DNA of 62,973 nt, taken from contig NZ_VCJS01000057.1 of the NCBI RefSeq assembly GCF_005893125.1, positions 1 through 62,973 on the forward strand, written 5' to 3'. The translations under genes and the position numbers were made by a program. The DNA is from Nonomuraea basaltis (GTDB lineage: Bacteria > Actinomycetota > Actinomycetes > Streptosporangiales > Streptosporangiaceae). Numbering within the stretch: the stretch's first letter is position 1; each line of letters opens with the position of its first letter. Positions 7,966 through 15,242 of this stretch are shown here, one piece after another. The notes beneath the pieces are model-generated. The model worked only from the letters and a program-made list of their open reading frames with translations. It searched no databases and was not told the origin of the DNA.

Positions 7966-8100
7966 GCTGGTTGATCCTCCCACTTCAGATCAGCGCCGCG
8001 ATAGAGGCGCAGCGGAACGATGCCCGGCCTTCACTGTTCGTAGTCGCCGGTTATCGGCGCCCGAACGCGGGGAAGAGGCGTGCAGGGGGGAGGGAGCGAG

Positions 8101-8370
8101 ATGGACGCGAACGGGCTCGAGTCGTTGCCGGCCAACGAGTTGCACGATCGCGCGGTGCGGTACGCCGTGCGCCATGGCGACCTGGGATTCCTGTGGGAGC
8201 TGCTGAAGGTGATCCCGGCCGCCGAGGCGGCCAGCGGTCATGAGACCACCGCCGACCTCACCAAGGTGTCCGCGCTGCTCAGCGACGCCATCGCGGCCGG
8301 GGAGGGGGAGTTGGGCGAGGCGCTGCGCCCGGTCTACATCGAGTATCTGCGCAAGCACCCCGACGCCTAG
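8101..8370 (+). CDS. Small conserved actinobacterial protein, unknown function
   Basis: This is an 89-residue soluble protein with no recognised domain. It is rich in charged residues and probably helical: repeated Leu/Ala/Glu patterns, with RYAVRHGDLGFLWELLKVIP in the middle. The ATG follows a strong GGGGGAGGGAGCG ribosome site, which supports a real gene and decides the start. It stands alone, divergent from the holin-like gene and convergent with apbE, whose end is 8 bases away. Confidence 0.6.
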   Translation: MDANGLESLPANELHDRAVRYAVRHGDLGFLWELLKVIPAAEAASGHETTADLTKVSALLSDAIAAGEGELGEALRPVYIEYLRKHPDA

Positions 8371-8377
8371 CCCACGC

Positions 8378-9208
8378 CTAGCCCGCCAGCCGGGCCTCCG
8401 CGCCGCTGTACTCGGCCAAGCCGGGCGTGCTCACCTCCTGGCCGTCGCGGCCGACGATCATGGTCTGGTACGGGCTCGACGCCGCCAGATCGGCGGCGTA
8501 GCGCCGGGCCAGGATCGGGCCCATGGCGTAGATCGCGGTGGCGTACGCGTCGGCCAGTCCGAGGTCGGGGCCGATCACGGTGACGAAACCGAGCCCCTGC
8601 TGGACCTCACCCGTGCGCGGATTGACGATGGGCGCGCCGCCCGAGGTGGCGATGCCCAGGTCGTTGGCGAAGACGACCTTGCGGACCACGTCCTTGCGCG
8701 GGTCGCGGATGCCGACGCGCCAGCGCTTGCCCGGGGCGGCCGAGCCGCGTACCCGGACGTCGTTGCCCGCGGTGATGCGGTGGTCGCCCGCGCCCGCGTT
8801 GGACAGGGCGCGGGACAGGCGCTCCAGCGCCCAGCCCTTGATATAGCCGGACGGATCGATCACGCCGTTGATGCGGGCCTCGAACCAGCCGCCGGTGGCC
8901 TCGCTGAGTTCGTCGCAGCGGTGCAGGACCTCGATGAGCTCCGGGATCTGCCGGATTGTCCGGCTCCGGTTGAGCCGGCCGATCTGGCTGTCCTCCTTGA
9001 CCGGGCTGAAGGTGTCATCCACCCACCTCAGCCAGGAGAATGCGTCATCCAGCAGGGGCGTCAGCTCACGGGCGGGGAGAGCCGTGCGGATGTCCACGCT
9101 GACCGGCATGCCCATGATCATTTCGGCACGACGCGTTCCAGGGAAAAGACGCGTTCCAGGGAAAAGACGCGTTCCAGGGAAAAGGGCGGTTCTGGGGAAA
9201 GTCGTCAC
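8378..9208 (-). CDS. apbE: FAD:protein FMN transferase (ApbE)
   Basis: ApbE attaches FMN to Thr/Ser of extracytoplasmic or membrane flavoproteins, using FAD. The 276-residue protein shows the family pattern: MGMPVSVDIR near the N-terminus, WVDDTFSPVKEDSQIGRLN, INGVIDPSGYIKGWAL, and LGIATSGGAP and ADAYATAIYAMG in the C-terminal half, which form the FAD/Mg site. I chose GTG 9208 because AAGGAGG precedes it; an in-frame ATG at 9247 has no ribosome site. No signal peptide is seen. Instead the N-terminus carries three copies of a FPGTRL-type repeat. It lies 48 bases behind a membrane reductase-like gene, a plausible partner. Confidence 0.85.
   Translation of the reverse strand: MTTFPRTALFPGTRLFPGTRLFPGTRRAEMIMGMPVSVDIRTALPARELTPLLDDAFSWLRWVDDTFSPVKEDSQIGRLNRSRTIRQIPELIEVLHRCDELSEATGGWFEARINGVIDPSGYIKGWALERLSRALSNAGAGDHRITAGNDVRVRGSAAPGKRWRVGIRDPRKDVVRKVVFANDLGIATSGGAPIVNPRTGEVQQGLGFVTVIGPDLGLADAYATAIYAMGPILARRYAADLAASSPYQTMIVGRDGQEVSTPGLAEYSGAEARLAG
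9131..9184. repeat. 18-bp tandem repeat x3 in the apbE N-terminus
   Basis: ACGCGTTCCAGGGAAAAG is repeated exactly three times (9131-9148, 9149-9166, 9167-9184). A degenerate fourth unit runs to about 9201. The period is a multiple of three, so the unit is translated as a repeated FPGTRL-like hexapeptide in the first 30 residues of ApbE. Confidence 0.9.
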
Positions 9209-9256
9209 CTTGCCTCCTTGTCGAGCCCACCGTTCCAGAAGGCGCATAATGTCAGG

Positions 9257-9967
9257 CTAAACATCTTGCCCAGATTTGAAATGAATCTGTGACTTTGGGA
9301 TGGCAAGGCGTGACAGGGCGCCACCGACGTACCGCTTGAACTGCCGCGGACCGGCCACCACTACGTCGCGCTCGGCGATGTCGGGAATCTCGCGGCTCAG
9401 ACCTGAGGCGCTCAGCCGCTCCTTGGCCCTCGGGTCGTGCTCCTTGCCCACGACGAGGATGAGCCCGTGTCTGGCCTCCAGGTCGCGGAGCTCGTCGGTG
9501 GGGTGCTCGGTCCGGTAGACCGCCACGGTGTCCGGGGCGCCGGCCAGGCGCGTGCGCAGGGAGGCCGGGTCCAGGCCGGTGGCGATCAGCAGGGAGCCCT
9601 TGGTCGTGTGGGGAACCCGGTGGCTCCAGACCGCCATCACGGCCGCCATCGTGTAGAGGATGAGCGCGCCCACGCGGCTGAGGTCCGTGACGTACGCCGT
9701 CGAGGTGAACTGATGGGCCACCAGCAGCGCGCCCGCCAGGTAGCCCCCGAGCCGCAACCGCTGCCTGGCCTCTTCGGTGCGCAGATAGCCGGCGGCCTTG
9801 ACGCTGAGGAAGCCGAGTGCGACGAGCAGCGCCGCGGCGGCGTACGCGGTTGGGGTCCACGGGTAGCCGAAACCCGGCTGGATCGCGCCGAACTCGGCTA
9901 CCGCGACACCGCACCAGAACAGGACGGGACCGTGATGAGCTTTGACCTCGCTAGCCATGTCACTCAC
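9257..9967 (-). CDS. Membrane protein with FNR-like NAD(P)-binding C-terminus
   Basis: This is a 236-residue protein. The N-terminal half has about four hydrophobic segments (roughly residues 14-30, 40-56, 73-90, 98-114). The C-terminal ~110 residues resemble the NAD(P)-binding half of ferredoxin-NADP reductases: ELRDLEARHGLILVV, IPDIAERDVVVAGP, then a basic Phe-rich tail. The FAD-binding barrel is missing. With apbE directly downstream, transmembrane electron transfer to a flavinylated partner is plausible, but no FMN-target protein is visible here. The start may be GTG 9967 or ATG 9958; AGGAAC sits just upstream of the GTG. Confidence 0.6.
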   Translation of the reverse strand: MSDMASEVKAHHGPVLFWCGVAVAEFGAIQPGFGYPWTPTAYAAAALLVALGFLSVKAAGYLRTEEARQRLRLGGYLAGALLVAHQFTSTAYVTDLSRVGALILYTMAAVMAVWSHRVPHTTKGSLLIATGLDPASLRTRLAGAPDTVAVYRTEHPTDELRDLEARHGLILVVGKEHDPRAKERLSASGLSREIPDIAERDVVVAGPRQFKRYVGGALSRLAIPKSQIHFKSGQDV

Positions 9968-10103
9968 GTTCCTGAACGAACATTAAAGGTTTCTGAGTGA
10001 TGCTGAGGAATCTGGTTAATGTGGCCGGCGCCGGCGGACTTCACCGGTCACGGCAGTGGGGCCGCAGGTTCATGAGCAAGGCCTGGTCGGTAAAGTCCCC
10101 ATC

Positions 10104-10496
10104 ATGGCTAACGTGCGTGTTGAGCGGACTGAAGACGGCGGATTCCGGGCCACGAACGCCCGTGGCGCCGAGGTGCGGATCGGCGACGGCAAGGAGGACG
10201 GGGTGTTCACCCCGGTGGAGCTGCTGCTGGCCGCGCTGGGTGGCTGCAACATCGTGACCGTCGAGCCGCTCACCGCCAAGCGCGGTCACCGGCTGGTCCG
10301 GCTGGCCATGACCGTCGGGTCGGAGAAGGTCGAGCCGAACAAGCTGGGTCCGGTGACGATCACCTACGACGTGGAGCTGCCGTCGGAGCAGGCCGGGGAG
10401 GTGTTCCGCGCGGTGGCCGGGCGGGTCCACGAGAAGTACTGCACGGTGGGCAGGTCCCTGGAGGAGGGCACGAAGGTTCGGTTGGAGCTTCCGTAG
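10104..10496 (+). CDS. OsmC family protein (peroxide-handling)
   Basis: This is a 130-residue OsmC/Ohr-type protein. The two expected cysteines are present: one in ALGGCNIVTVEPL near residue 49, and one in HEKYCTVGRSLE near 113. The family reduces organic peroxides through this Cys pair; some members act on other thiol-linked substrates. ATG 10104 gives the usual MANVRVER start. It stands alone between the divergent reductase-like gene and the hairpin region before the nucleoside hydrolase. Confidence 0.85.
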   Translation: MANVRVERTEDGGFRATNARGAEVRIGDGKEDGVFTPVELLLAALGGCNIVTVEPLTAKRGHRLVRLAMTVGSEKVEPNKLGPVTITYDVELPSEQAGEVFRAVAGRVHEKYCTVGRSLEEGTKVRLELP

Positions 10497-10643
10497 TCGG
10501 ATTAAACAGATATTCGACCCCGTTATGACGCGACCGTTGCATTCGTCTCGGTAGCGTTGTAGCAGGTCAGGAGCACTGCGACTGACCAACGGCTTTCACC
10601 GAAGCGGACGCGGAGGGGGACCGCGGGCCGCTAGTGCGGGACC

Positions 10644-10725
10644 GCCGACGTTTTTGGGGGAAATCGTCGGCCTGGACCGCCGCCGATCGGGCCGGGCAGC
10701 TTTGGGGGAACTGCCCGGCCCGATC
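10644..10725 (+). other. Two tandem hairpins sharing a TTTGGGGGAA loop
   Basis: Hairpin 1 has stem GCCGACG (10644-10650) with CGTCGGC (10665-10671). Hairpin 2 has a perfect 15-bp stem (10685-10699 with 10711-10725). Both loops contain TTTGGGGGAA. The pair ends 20 bases before the nucleoside hydrolase GTG, and no other ribosome site is obvious there. It could be a structured leader, a small RNA, or terminators of the OsmC transcript, although no T-tract follows. Confidence 0.6.
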
Positions 10726-10745
10726 CATGCGTATCCTCCGGTTTT

Positions 10746-11672
10746 GTGAAGAAGATTCTCCTTGACTGTGACCCCGGCATCGACGACGCGCTCGCCCTGG
10801 CTCTGGCCGCCGGATCCGCAGACGCCCTGGAGGTGGCAGGGATCACCACGGTGGGCGGAAACGTCGATCTCTCACTGACCACGGCCAACGCGCTGGCGCT
10901 CAGGGAGTTCCTGGAGTTCGGGGACGTCCCGGTCACGCCGGGCAGCGCGGGCGCGCTGCTGCGGCACACGGTGCGGGCCACCCACGTGCACGGGGCCACC
11001 GGGCTCGGCGCCGTGGTGCTGCCCGCGCCGGAGCGGGGGCCGTCCGAGGGGCACGCGGTCGACTTCATCGTGGAGACGTTGCGGGCCGCCCCCGGCGAGA
11101 TCACGCTGGTGGCCGTGGGGCCGCTGACGAACATCGCCCTCGCCGTACGCCGGGAGCCCCGCGTCGTCGAGTGGGCCCGCGACCTGGTCATCATGGGCGG
11201 CTCCTACACACGCGGCAACCACAACCCGGCCGCCGAGTTCAACATGCTGGCCGACCCGGAGGCGGCGGCGATCGTCTTCGAGGCCGGGTGGACGGTCAAG
11301 ATGATGGGCCTCGACGTGACGCTGACCGCCATGGTGACCTCGGACGTGCTGGACCGGATGTGGCCGCTCGGCCGGCTGGCGGAGCTGCTGGTGCCGGCCG
11401 CGCAGTCGTACGGGGTGGTGACGGCCGAGAGCGGGCCGGCCATCCACGACGCGTGCGCGGTGGCGTACGTGCTCGACCCTTCGCTGTTCACCTGCGTTCC
11501 GGCCGTGGTGAACGTGGAGACGGCCGGGCTGTACACGCGGGGGATGACGGTGACCGACTTCAAGGTCGGCGACCGGCGGGCGAACGCGCTCGTGGCGACC
11601 TCGCTGGACGTGAAGCGGTTCTGGGATCTGGTGCTGGGGGCCTACGAGAGGCTGGCCGCCCGGCTCGGCTGA
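10746..11672 (+). CDS. Nucleoside hydrolase (IunH/RihA family)
   Basis: This is a 308-residue Ca2+-dependent N-ribohydrolase that splits nucleosides into base and ribose. The signature DCDPGIDDALAL at residues 6-17 supplies the Ca-binding Asp cluster. VAVGPLTNIALA, IMGGSY and EFNMLADPEAA are the other family motifs, and HDACAVAYVLDP near 235 supplies the final Asp. The start is GTG 10746. The leader holds two large hairpins and no clear Shine-Dalgarno. The gene appears monocistronic and is followed by tRNA-Lys. Purine versus pyrimidine preference cannot be read from sequence. Confidence 0.9.
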   Translation: MKKILLDCDPGIDDALALALAAGSADALEVAGITTVGGNVDLSLTTANALALREFLEFGDVPVTPGSAGALLRHTVRATHVHGATGLGAVVLPAPERGPSEGHAVDFIVETLRAAPGEITLVAVGPLTNIALAVRREPRVVEWARDLVIMGGSYTRGNHNPAAEFNMLADPEAAAIVFEAGWTVKMMGLDVTLTAMVTSDVLDRMWPLGRLAELLVPAAQSYGVVTAESGPAIHDACAVAYVLDPSLFTCVPAVVNVETAGLYTRGMTVTDFKVGDRRANALVATSLDVKRFWDLVLGAYERLAARLG

Positions 11673-11715
11673 TGTGCGTGGGCAGTGCTCGGCGGCTGAT
11701 ACAGTTACACCTGTT

Positions 11716-11789
11716 GCGCCGCTAGCTCAGTTGGTTAGAGCAGCTGACTCTTAATCAGCGGGTCCGGGGTTCGAGTCCCTGGCGGCGCA
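11716..11789 (+). tRNA. tRNA-Lys (anticodon CTT)
   Basis: This is a 74-nt cloverleaf. The acceptor stem is GCGCCGC (11716-11722) with GCGGCGC (11782-11788). The D-arm is GCTC/GAGC, the anticodon arm GCTGA/TCAGC with CTT at 11750-11752, and the T-arm contains GGTTCGAGTCC. CCA is encoded at 11790-11792. Confidence 0.97.
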
Positions 11790-11813
11790 CCATTCCAGGT
11801 CCCTGACCAGGTG

Positions 11814-11840
11814 AAACCGTCTAGTTCGCTAGGCGGTTTT
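11814..11840 (+). terminator. Intrinsic terminator after tRNA-Lys
   Basis: The stem is AAACCGTCTAG (11814-11824) with CTAGGCGGTTT (11829-11839), with one G-U pair and a stable TTCG tetraloop. A TTTT run closes the right arm. It lies 22 bases beyond the tRNA CCA end. Confidence 0.8.
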
Positions 11841-11983
11841 GCTGTTTCCGGGGTAGGAATCAACGTTTCGTCAACATACGGCGGGGCGTCAACGTCTTCA
11901 GCGATGGCCGCCCGCGACCGGCTCGGCCGGGTCGCGAGCAGGCGCTTGCCGCGTCGGCGACCGGAATAGGTGGAATTTGCCGG

Positions 11984-13627
11984 TTACGGCTGTCTCGGGA
12001 GGGTGAGGCCGTGCTTGCGGGCCTGGCTCAGCGCCTCCTCGTAGCCGGCGTCGGCGTAGCGGGCGACGCCGAGAGCGGGGTCCGCCCAGAAGACGCGGCC
12101 TATCTTGCGGTCGGCCAGCGCGCTGCCGTCGGCGACGACCACCTGGCCGCTGTGGACGCTGCGGCCGACGCCGACGCCGCCGCCGTTGCCGACGGCCACC
12201 CAGGTCGCGCCCTGGGCGGTGTTGAGCAGGGCGCTGAGGATCGGCCAGTCGGCGATGGCGTCGCTGCCGTCGCGCATGCTTTCCGTCTCTCTGGTCGGTG
12301 AGGCGACCGAGGCAGGGTCCATGTGGTCGCGGCCCAGCGCGAGTGGGCCGATCTCGCCCCGCCGTACCAGGTCGTTGAGGTGCAGGCCGACGGCGTGGCG
12401 TTCGCCGAGGCCGAGCCAGCAGATGCGCGCGGGCAGCCCCTGCGGGGTGACACGCTTCCTGGCCAGCGCGAACCACCGTTCCAGGCCAGGTGTCCCCGCC
12501 ACCTCCAGGACGGCTTCCTCGCTGCGCCGCAAATCGGCGGGGTCGCCGCTGAGGCAGATCCAGCGGTAGGGGCCGACGCCCCTGGCCAGGATCGGCCTGA
12601 CGTACTCGGCCACGAAGCCGGGGATCTCGGCGGCCCCTTCCGCACCGGCGGCGACCGCCTGGGCACGCAGGTTGTTGCCGTACTCGAAGACGATCGTGCC
12701 CCGCTCGCGTAGCGCCAGCAACGCGACGGCGTGCGCTTTCAGCGTGGCCTGTACGGCGGAGCGGTAGGCGGGAGAGGAGGGGTCCGCTGCCCGTGCCTGT
12801 TCGACGTCGTAGCCGAGCGGGATGTAGCCGCGGTCCAGGTCGTGCGCGGCGGTCTGGTCGGTGGCGACGTCGACGGCGATCCCGTCGGCCACCATCCTGG
12901 GCAGGACGTCGGCGATGTTGCCGACCAGGGCGATGGCGGCCGGGTCTGCGGACCCGGTGAGGTCGGCCACCGCGGCGGCGTAGTCGGGGGCGATGCGGTC
13001 GACCCAGCCGGCCGCGAGCCGCCGCTCCACCCGGTCGCGGTCGACGTCGACCAGGAGCGCCCGCCCGCCGAGGTTGGCGATGGCCAGGCCCTGGGCGCCG
13101 CCCATCCCACCGAGTCCTGCGGTGACCACGCGGCGCCCGGTGAGCGTGCCGTCGAAGTGACGGCGGGCGATCGCCGCGAGGGTTTCGTGGGTGAAGCCGA
13201 GGACGCCCTGGGTGCCGATGTAGAACCAGGACGCCGCGGTCATCTGGCCGTACATGGTCAGCCCGGCCTCCTCCAGGCGGCGGAACTCCTCTGCCCCTGA
13301 CCAGGCGGGGACGACCATCCCGGTGGAGATCAGGACGCGCGGCGCGTCCGGGTGGGTCGGCAGGACCAGGACCGGCCTGCCGGACTGGATGACGAGCGTC
13401 TCGTCGGAGCCGAGGCGTTCCAGGGCGGCGACGATCGCGTCGACATCGGCCCACGAGCGGGCTGCCCGCCCCCGCCCGCCGTACACGACCAGCTGGGCGG
13501 AGTCCTCGGCCACCGCCGGGTCGAGCGTGTTGAGCAGGCAGCGCAGCACCCCCTCCTGTTCCCAGCCCTTGCAACGCAGAATGTCGCCTCGGGGTGCCGG
13601 CTCCCCCACCCTCTTGATTGCATCCAT
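11984..13627 (-). CDS. hutU: Urocanate-hydratase family enzyme, candidate thiourocanate hydratase
   Basis: This is a 547-residue urocanase homologue. Urocanase hydrates urocanate to imidazolone propionate with a tightly bound NAD+ acting as electrophile. Visible family motifs are CKGWEQE, VVYGGRGRAAR, MYGQMTA, YIGTQG, the NAD loop TAGLGGMGGAQG, ARICWLGLGERH with the catalytic Cys, and GRDHMD. Some normally constant residues differ: GVLGFTHETL where IVQGTYETF is usual, and GNGGGVGVGRS where HHGGGVGMGYS is usual. That suggests altered substrate recognition. No hutI or hutG is nearby. Divergent MIO-less lyase and betaine-importer genes make thiourocanate, from ergothioneine, a plausible substrate. 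The ATG lies inside an 18-bp palindrome and has no ribosome site, so the mRNA may be leaderless. Confidence 0.85.
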   Translation of the reverse strand: MDAIKRVGEPAPRGDILRCKGWEQEGVLRCLLNTLDPAVAEDSAQLVVYGGRGRAARSWADVDAIVAALERLGSDETLVIQSGRPVLVLPTHPDAPRVLISTGMVVPAWSGAEEFRRLEEAGLTMYGQMTAASWFYIGTQGVLGFTHETLAAIARRHFDGTLTGRRVVTAGLGGMGGAQGLAIANLGGRALLVDVDRDRVERRLAAGWVDRIAPDYAAAVADLTGSADPAAIALVGNIADVLPRMVADGIAVDVATDQTAAHDLDRGYIPLGYDVEQARAADPSSPAYRSAVQATLKAHAVALLALRERGTIVFEYGNNLRAQAVAAGAEGAAEIPGFVAEYVRPILARGVGPYRWICLSGDPADLRRSEEAVLEVAGTPGLERWFALARKRVTPQGLPARICWLGLGERHAVGLHLNDLVRRGEIGPLALGRDHMDPASVASPTRETESMRDGSDAIADWPILSALLNTAQGATWVAVGNGGGVGVGRSVHSGQVVVADGSALADRKIGRVFWADPALGVARYADAGYEEALSQARKHGLTLPRQP

Positions 13628-13635
13628 GGATGCAA
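13618..13635. promoter_or_regulatory. 18-bp perfect palindrome, probable GntR operator
   Basis: TTGCATCCATGGATGCAA is a perfect inverted repeat. It spans the start codon of the urocanase-like gene (13625-13627) and ends 15 bases before the divergent GntR start at 13651. Position and symmetry suit the FCD-type GntR regulator as its ligand-controlled operator, repressing both directions. That assignment is inference. Confidence 0.75.
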
Positions 13636-13650
13636 AGTAGTCTCCCGGCC

Positions 13651-14367
13651 ATGATTGCGGAACCCCCGGAGCAGCCTCCCGTGCACGCCAGGGCGCTGGC
13701 CGACGAGATCGCCTTCCGGCTGCGGGCCGAGATCCTCGACGGCAAGCTGCCGCGCGGGGCGCGTCTCCAGCACGAGGAGCTCGCGGCCAGGTTCGGCGTC
13801 AGCCGTACCCCGATCAGAGAGGCGCTCCGCCAGCTCAAGGCGATGAACCTGGTGGTGGTGGCGCCCAACAGGGGCGCCACGGTGCGCGTGCCGTCCAGGA
13901 CCGAGGTGACCGACGTGTACGAGCTGCGCGCCGACCTGGAGGGGCTCGCCTGCGAGCTGGCCTGCGCCCGCGCCGGCGAGGAGGACCTGGCCGAGCTCGA
14001 TCGGGCGCAGTCCCGGCTGACCGAGGTGGTCGCCGCTGCCGAGCAGCTCGGCGAGGCGGAGCTGGACGCGGCCTTCGCCACCTGGAACACGGCCTTCCAC
14101 CACTGCGTGCACCGGGCGTCGGGCAACCGCCGCCTGGTGGAGACCATCGAGCAGCTGCGGGCGTTCTTTCCCCGCGACTCCGTCTGGCGAGCGCTGGCCC
14201 ATGATCAGGCGGCGATGACGACGATGAACGTCACCGAGCACGAGACGATCGCCGCGGCGCTCCGCGCACGCGACGCGAAGCTCGCCCGCAGCGCGATGCG
14301 CGATCATGTCCACGACGCGGGCGAGATCCTCCTCGCCTACCTCGACAGCCAGCGGTTCTGGCGATGA
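13651..14367 (+). CDS. GntR/FCD-family transcriptional regulator
   Basis: This is a 238-residue regulator. The N-terminal winged helix (about 12-78) contains LQHEELAARFGVSRTPIREAL. The C-terminal all-helical FCD ligand domain (about 88-225) has metal/ligand residues in ELRADLEGLACELA, FHHCVH and HETIAAALRARDAKLARSAMRDHV. ATG 13651 lacks a ribosome site, so leaderless translation is possible. In-frame starts at 13618 or 13630 would fall inside the palindrome. It is the first gene of an operon: its TGA overlaps the next ATG as ATGA. It probably senses a catabolic intermediate of this locus. Confidence 0.88.
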   Translation: MIAEPPEQPPVHARALADEIAFRLRAEILDGKLPRGARLQHEELAARFGVSRTPIREALRQLKAMNLVVVAPNRGATVRVPSRTEVTDVYELRADLEGLACELACARAGEEDLAELDRAQSRLTEVVAAAEQLGEAELDAAFATWNTAFHHCVHRASGNRRLVETIEQLRAFFPRDSVWRALAHDQAAMTTMNVTEHETIAAALRARDAKLARSAMRDHVHDAGEILLAYLDSQRFWR

Positions 14368-15242
14368 GAGCGCTCGTCGTCGGCGGCGGCACCATGGCCG
14401 CGGGGATCGCCGCCTGCCTGGCGGCGGCCGGCATCGACACCGTGGTCCAGGTCAGGCGGGCCTCGGTGGTGGACGAGGTCCGCGCCGAGATCGCCCGCAG
14501 GGGCGCCGGACGGCCGGTCTCCGTGGTGGCTGGGGAACCAAGCGGTCCGTTCACACTCGCGGTGGAGTCGATCGCCGAGGACGCCAGGGCCAAGCGCGAT
14601 GTGCTCGCACGCGCCGAGGCGCTCCTGGCCGAGGACGGGATCGTGACGACCAACACCTCCTCGCTGCGCCTGGCCGACCTGGCAGGCGGGCTGGCCCGCC
14701 CTGAACGGTTCGCCGGCTGGCACTGGTTCAATCCCGCCGAGCTCGTCCCGCTGGTGGAGGTGGTCGGGGGGCCGCAGACCCCGCCGGAGACGCTGGAGCG
14801 CCTCACGGCGCTGTCCGAGCGGATCGGCAAGCGGCCGGTGACGGTACGGCGGGACGTGCCGGGGTTCATCGCCAATCGGCTGCAGTACGCGCTGCTGCGG
14901 GAGGCGTACGCGCTGGTCGAGGCGGGGGTCTGCGACGTCGCCGACGTCGATCGGGCCGTCGTCGACGGTCTCGGGTCCAGGTGGGCGGCGATCGGGCCGT
15001 TCGCCACCATGGACGCGGCGGGGCTGGATGTCCACGAGGCCGTCGTCGAGCAACTGTTTCCCGTGCTTTCCCGGCAGACGGACGTCCCTGACCTGCTGCG
15101 GCAGGCCCGTGAACGAGGCGAGACCGGGATGAAGGGCGGAGCCGGACTCCGCGGCACATATGGGCCGGACGCGGTGCGGGAGCTCGCCCGCCGCCGCGAC
15201 GCGATCCTCGCCCTGCTCAACGAGAAGGGGGGATCCCGGTGA
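14364..15242 (+). CDS. 3-hydroxyacyl-CoA dehydrogenase-like NAD-dependent dehydrogenase
   Basis: This is a 292-residue oxidoreductase. The N-terminal Rossmann fold has GGGTMAAGIAACLAAAG (residues 7-23). The catalytic region includes TNTSSLRLADLAGG and GWHWFNPAELVPLVEVV (HxxN-type His), and the C-terminal dimer domain begins DVPGFIANRL. This family includes hydroxybutyryl-CoA, L-carnitine and gulonate dehydrogenases, so the substrate is open. It may oxidise a hydroxy-acid intermediate. It is coupled on both sides: ATGA overlap with gntR and GTGA overlap with the lyase. A single transcript is therefore very likely. Confidence 0.8.
   Translation: MRALVVGGGTMAAGIAACLAAAGIDTVVQVRRASVVDEVRAEIARRGAGRPVSVVAGEPSGPFTLAVESIAEDARAKRDVLARAEALLAEDGIVTTNTSSLRLADLAGGLARPERFAGWHWFNPAELVPLVEVVGGPQTPPETLERLTALSERIGKRPVTVRRDVPGFIANRLQYALLREAYALVEAGVCDVADVDRAVVDGLGSRWAAIGPFATMDAAGLDVHEAVVEQLFPVLSRQTDVPDLLRQARERGETGMKGGAGLRGTYGPDAVRELARRRDAILALLNEKGGSR

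Noticed and set aside
11716..11983. Integrated element at tRNA-Lys
   Set aside because: The tRNA is followed by a terminator and about 140 bases without gene content. No integrase or repeated tRNA 3-prime end is seen in the next tens of kilobases.
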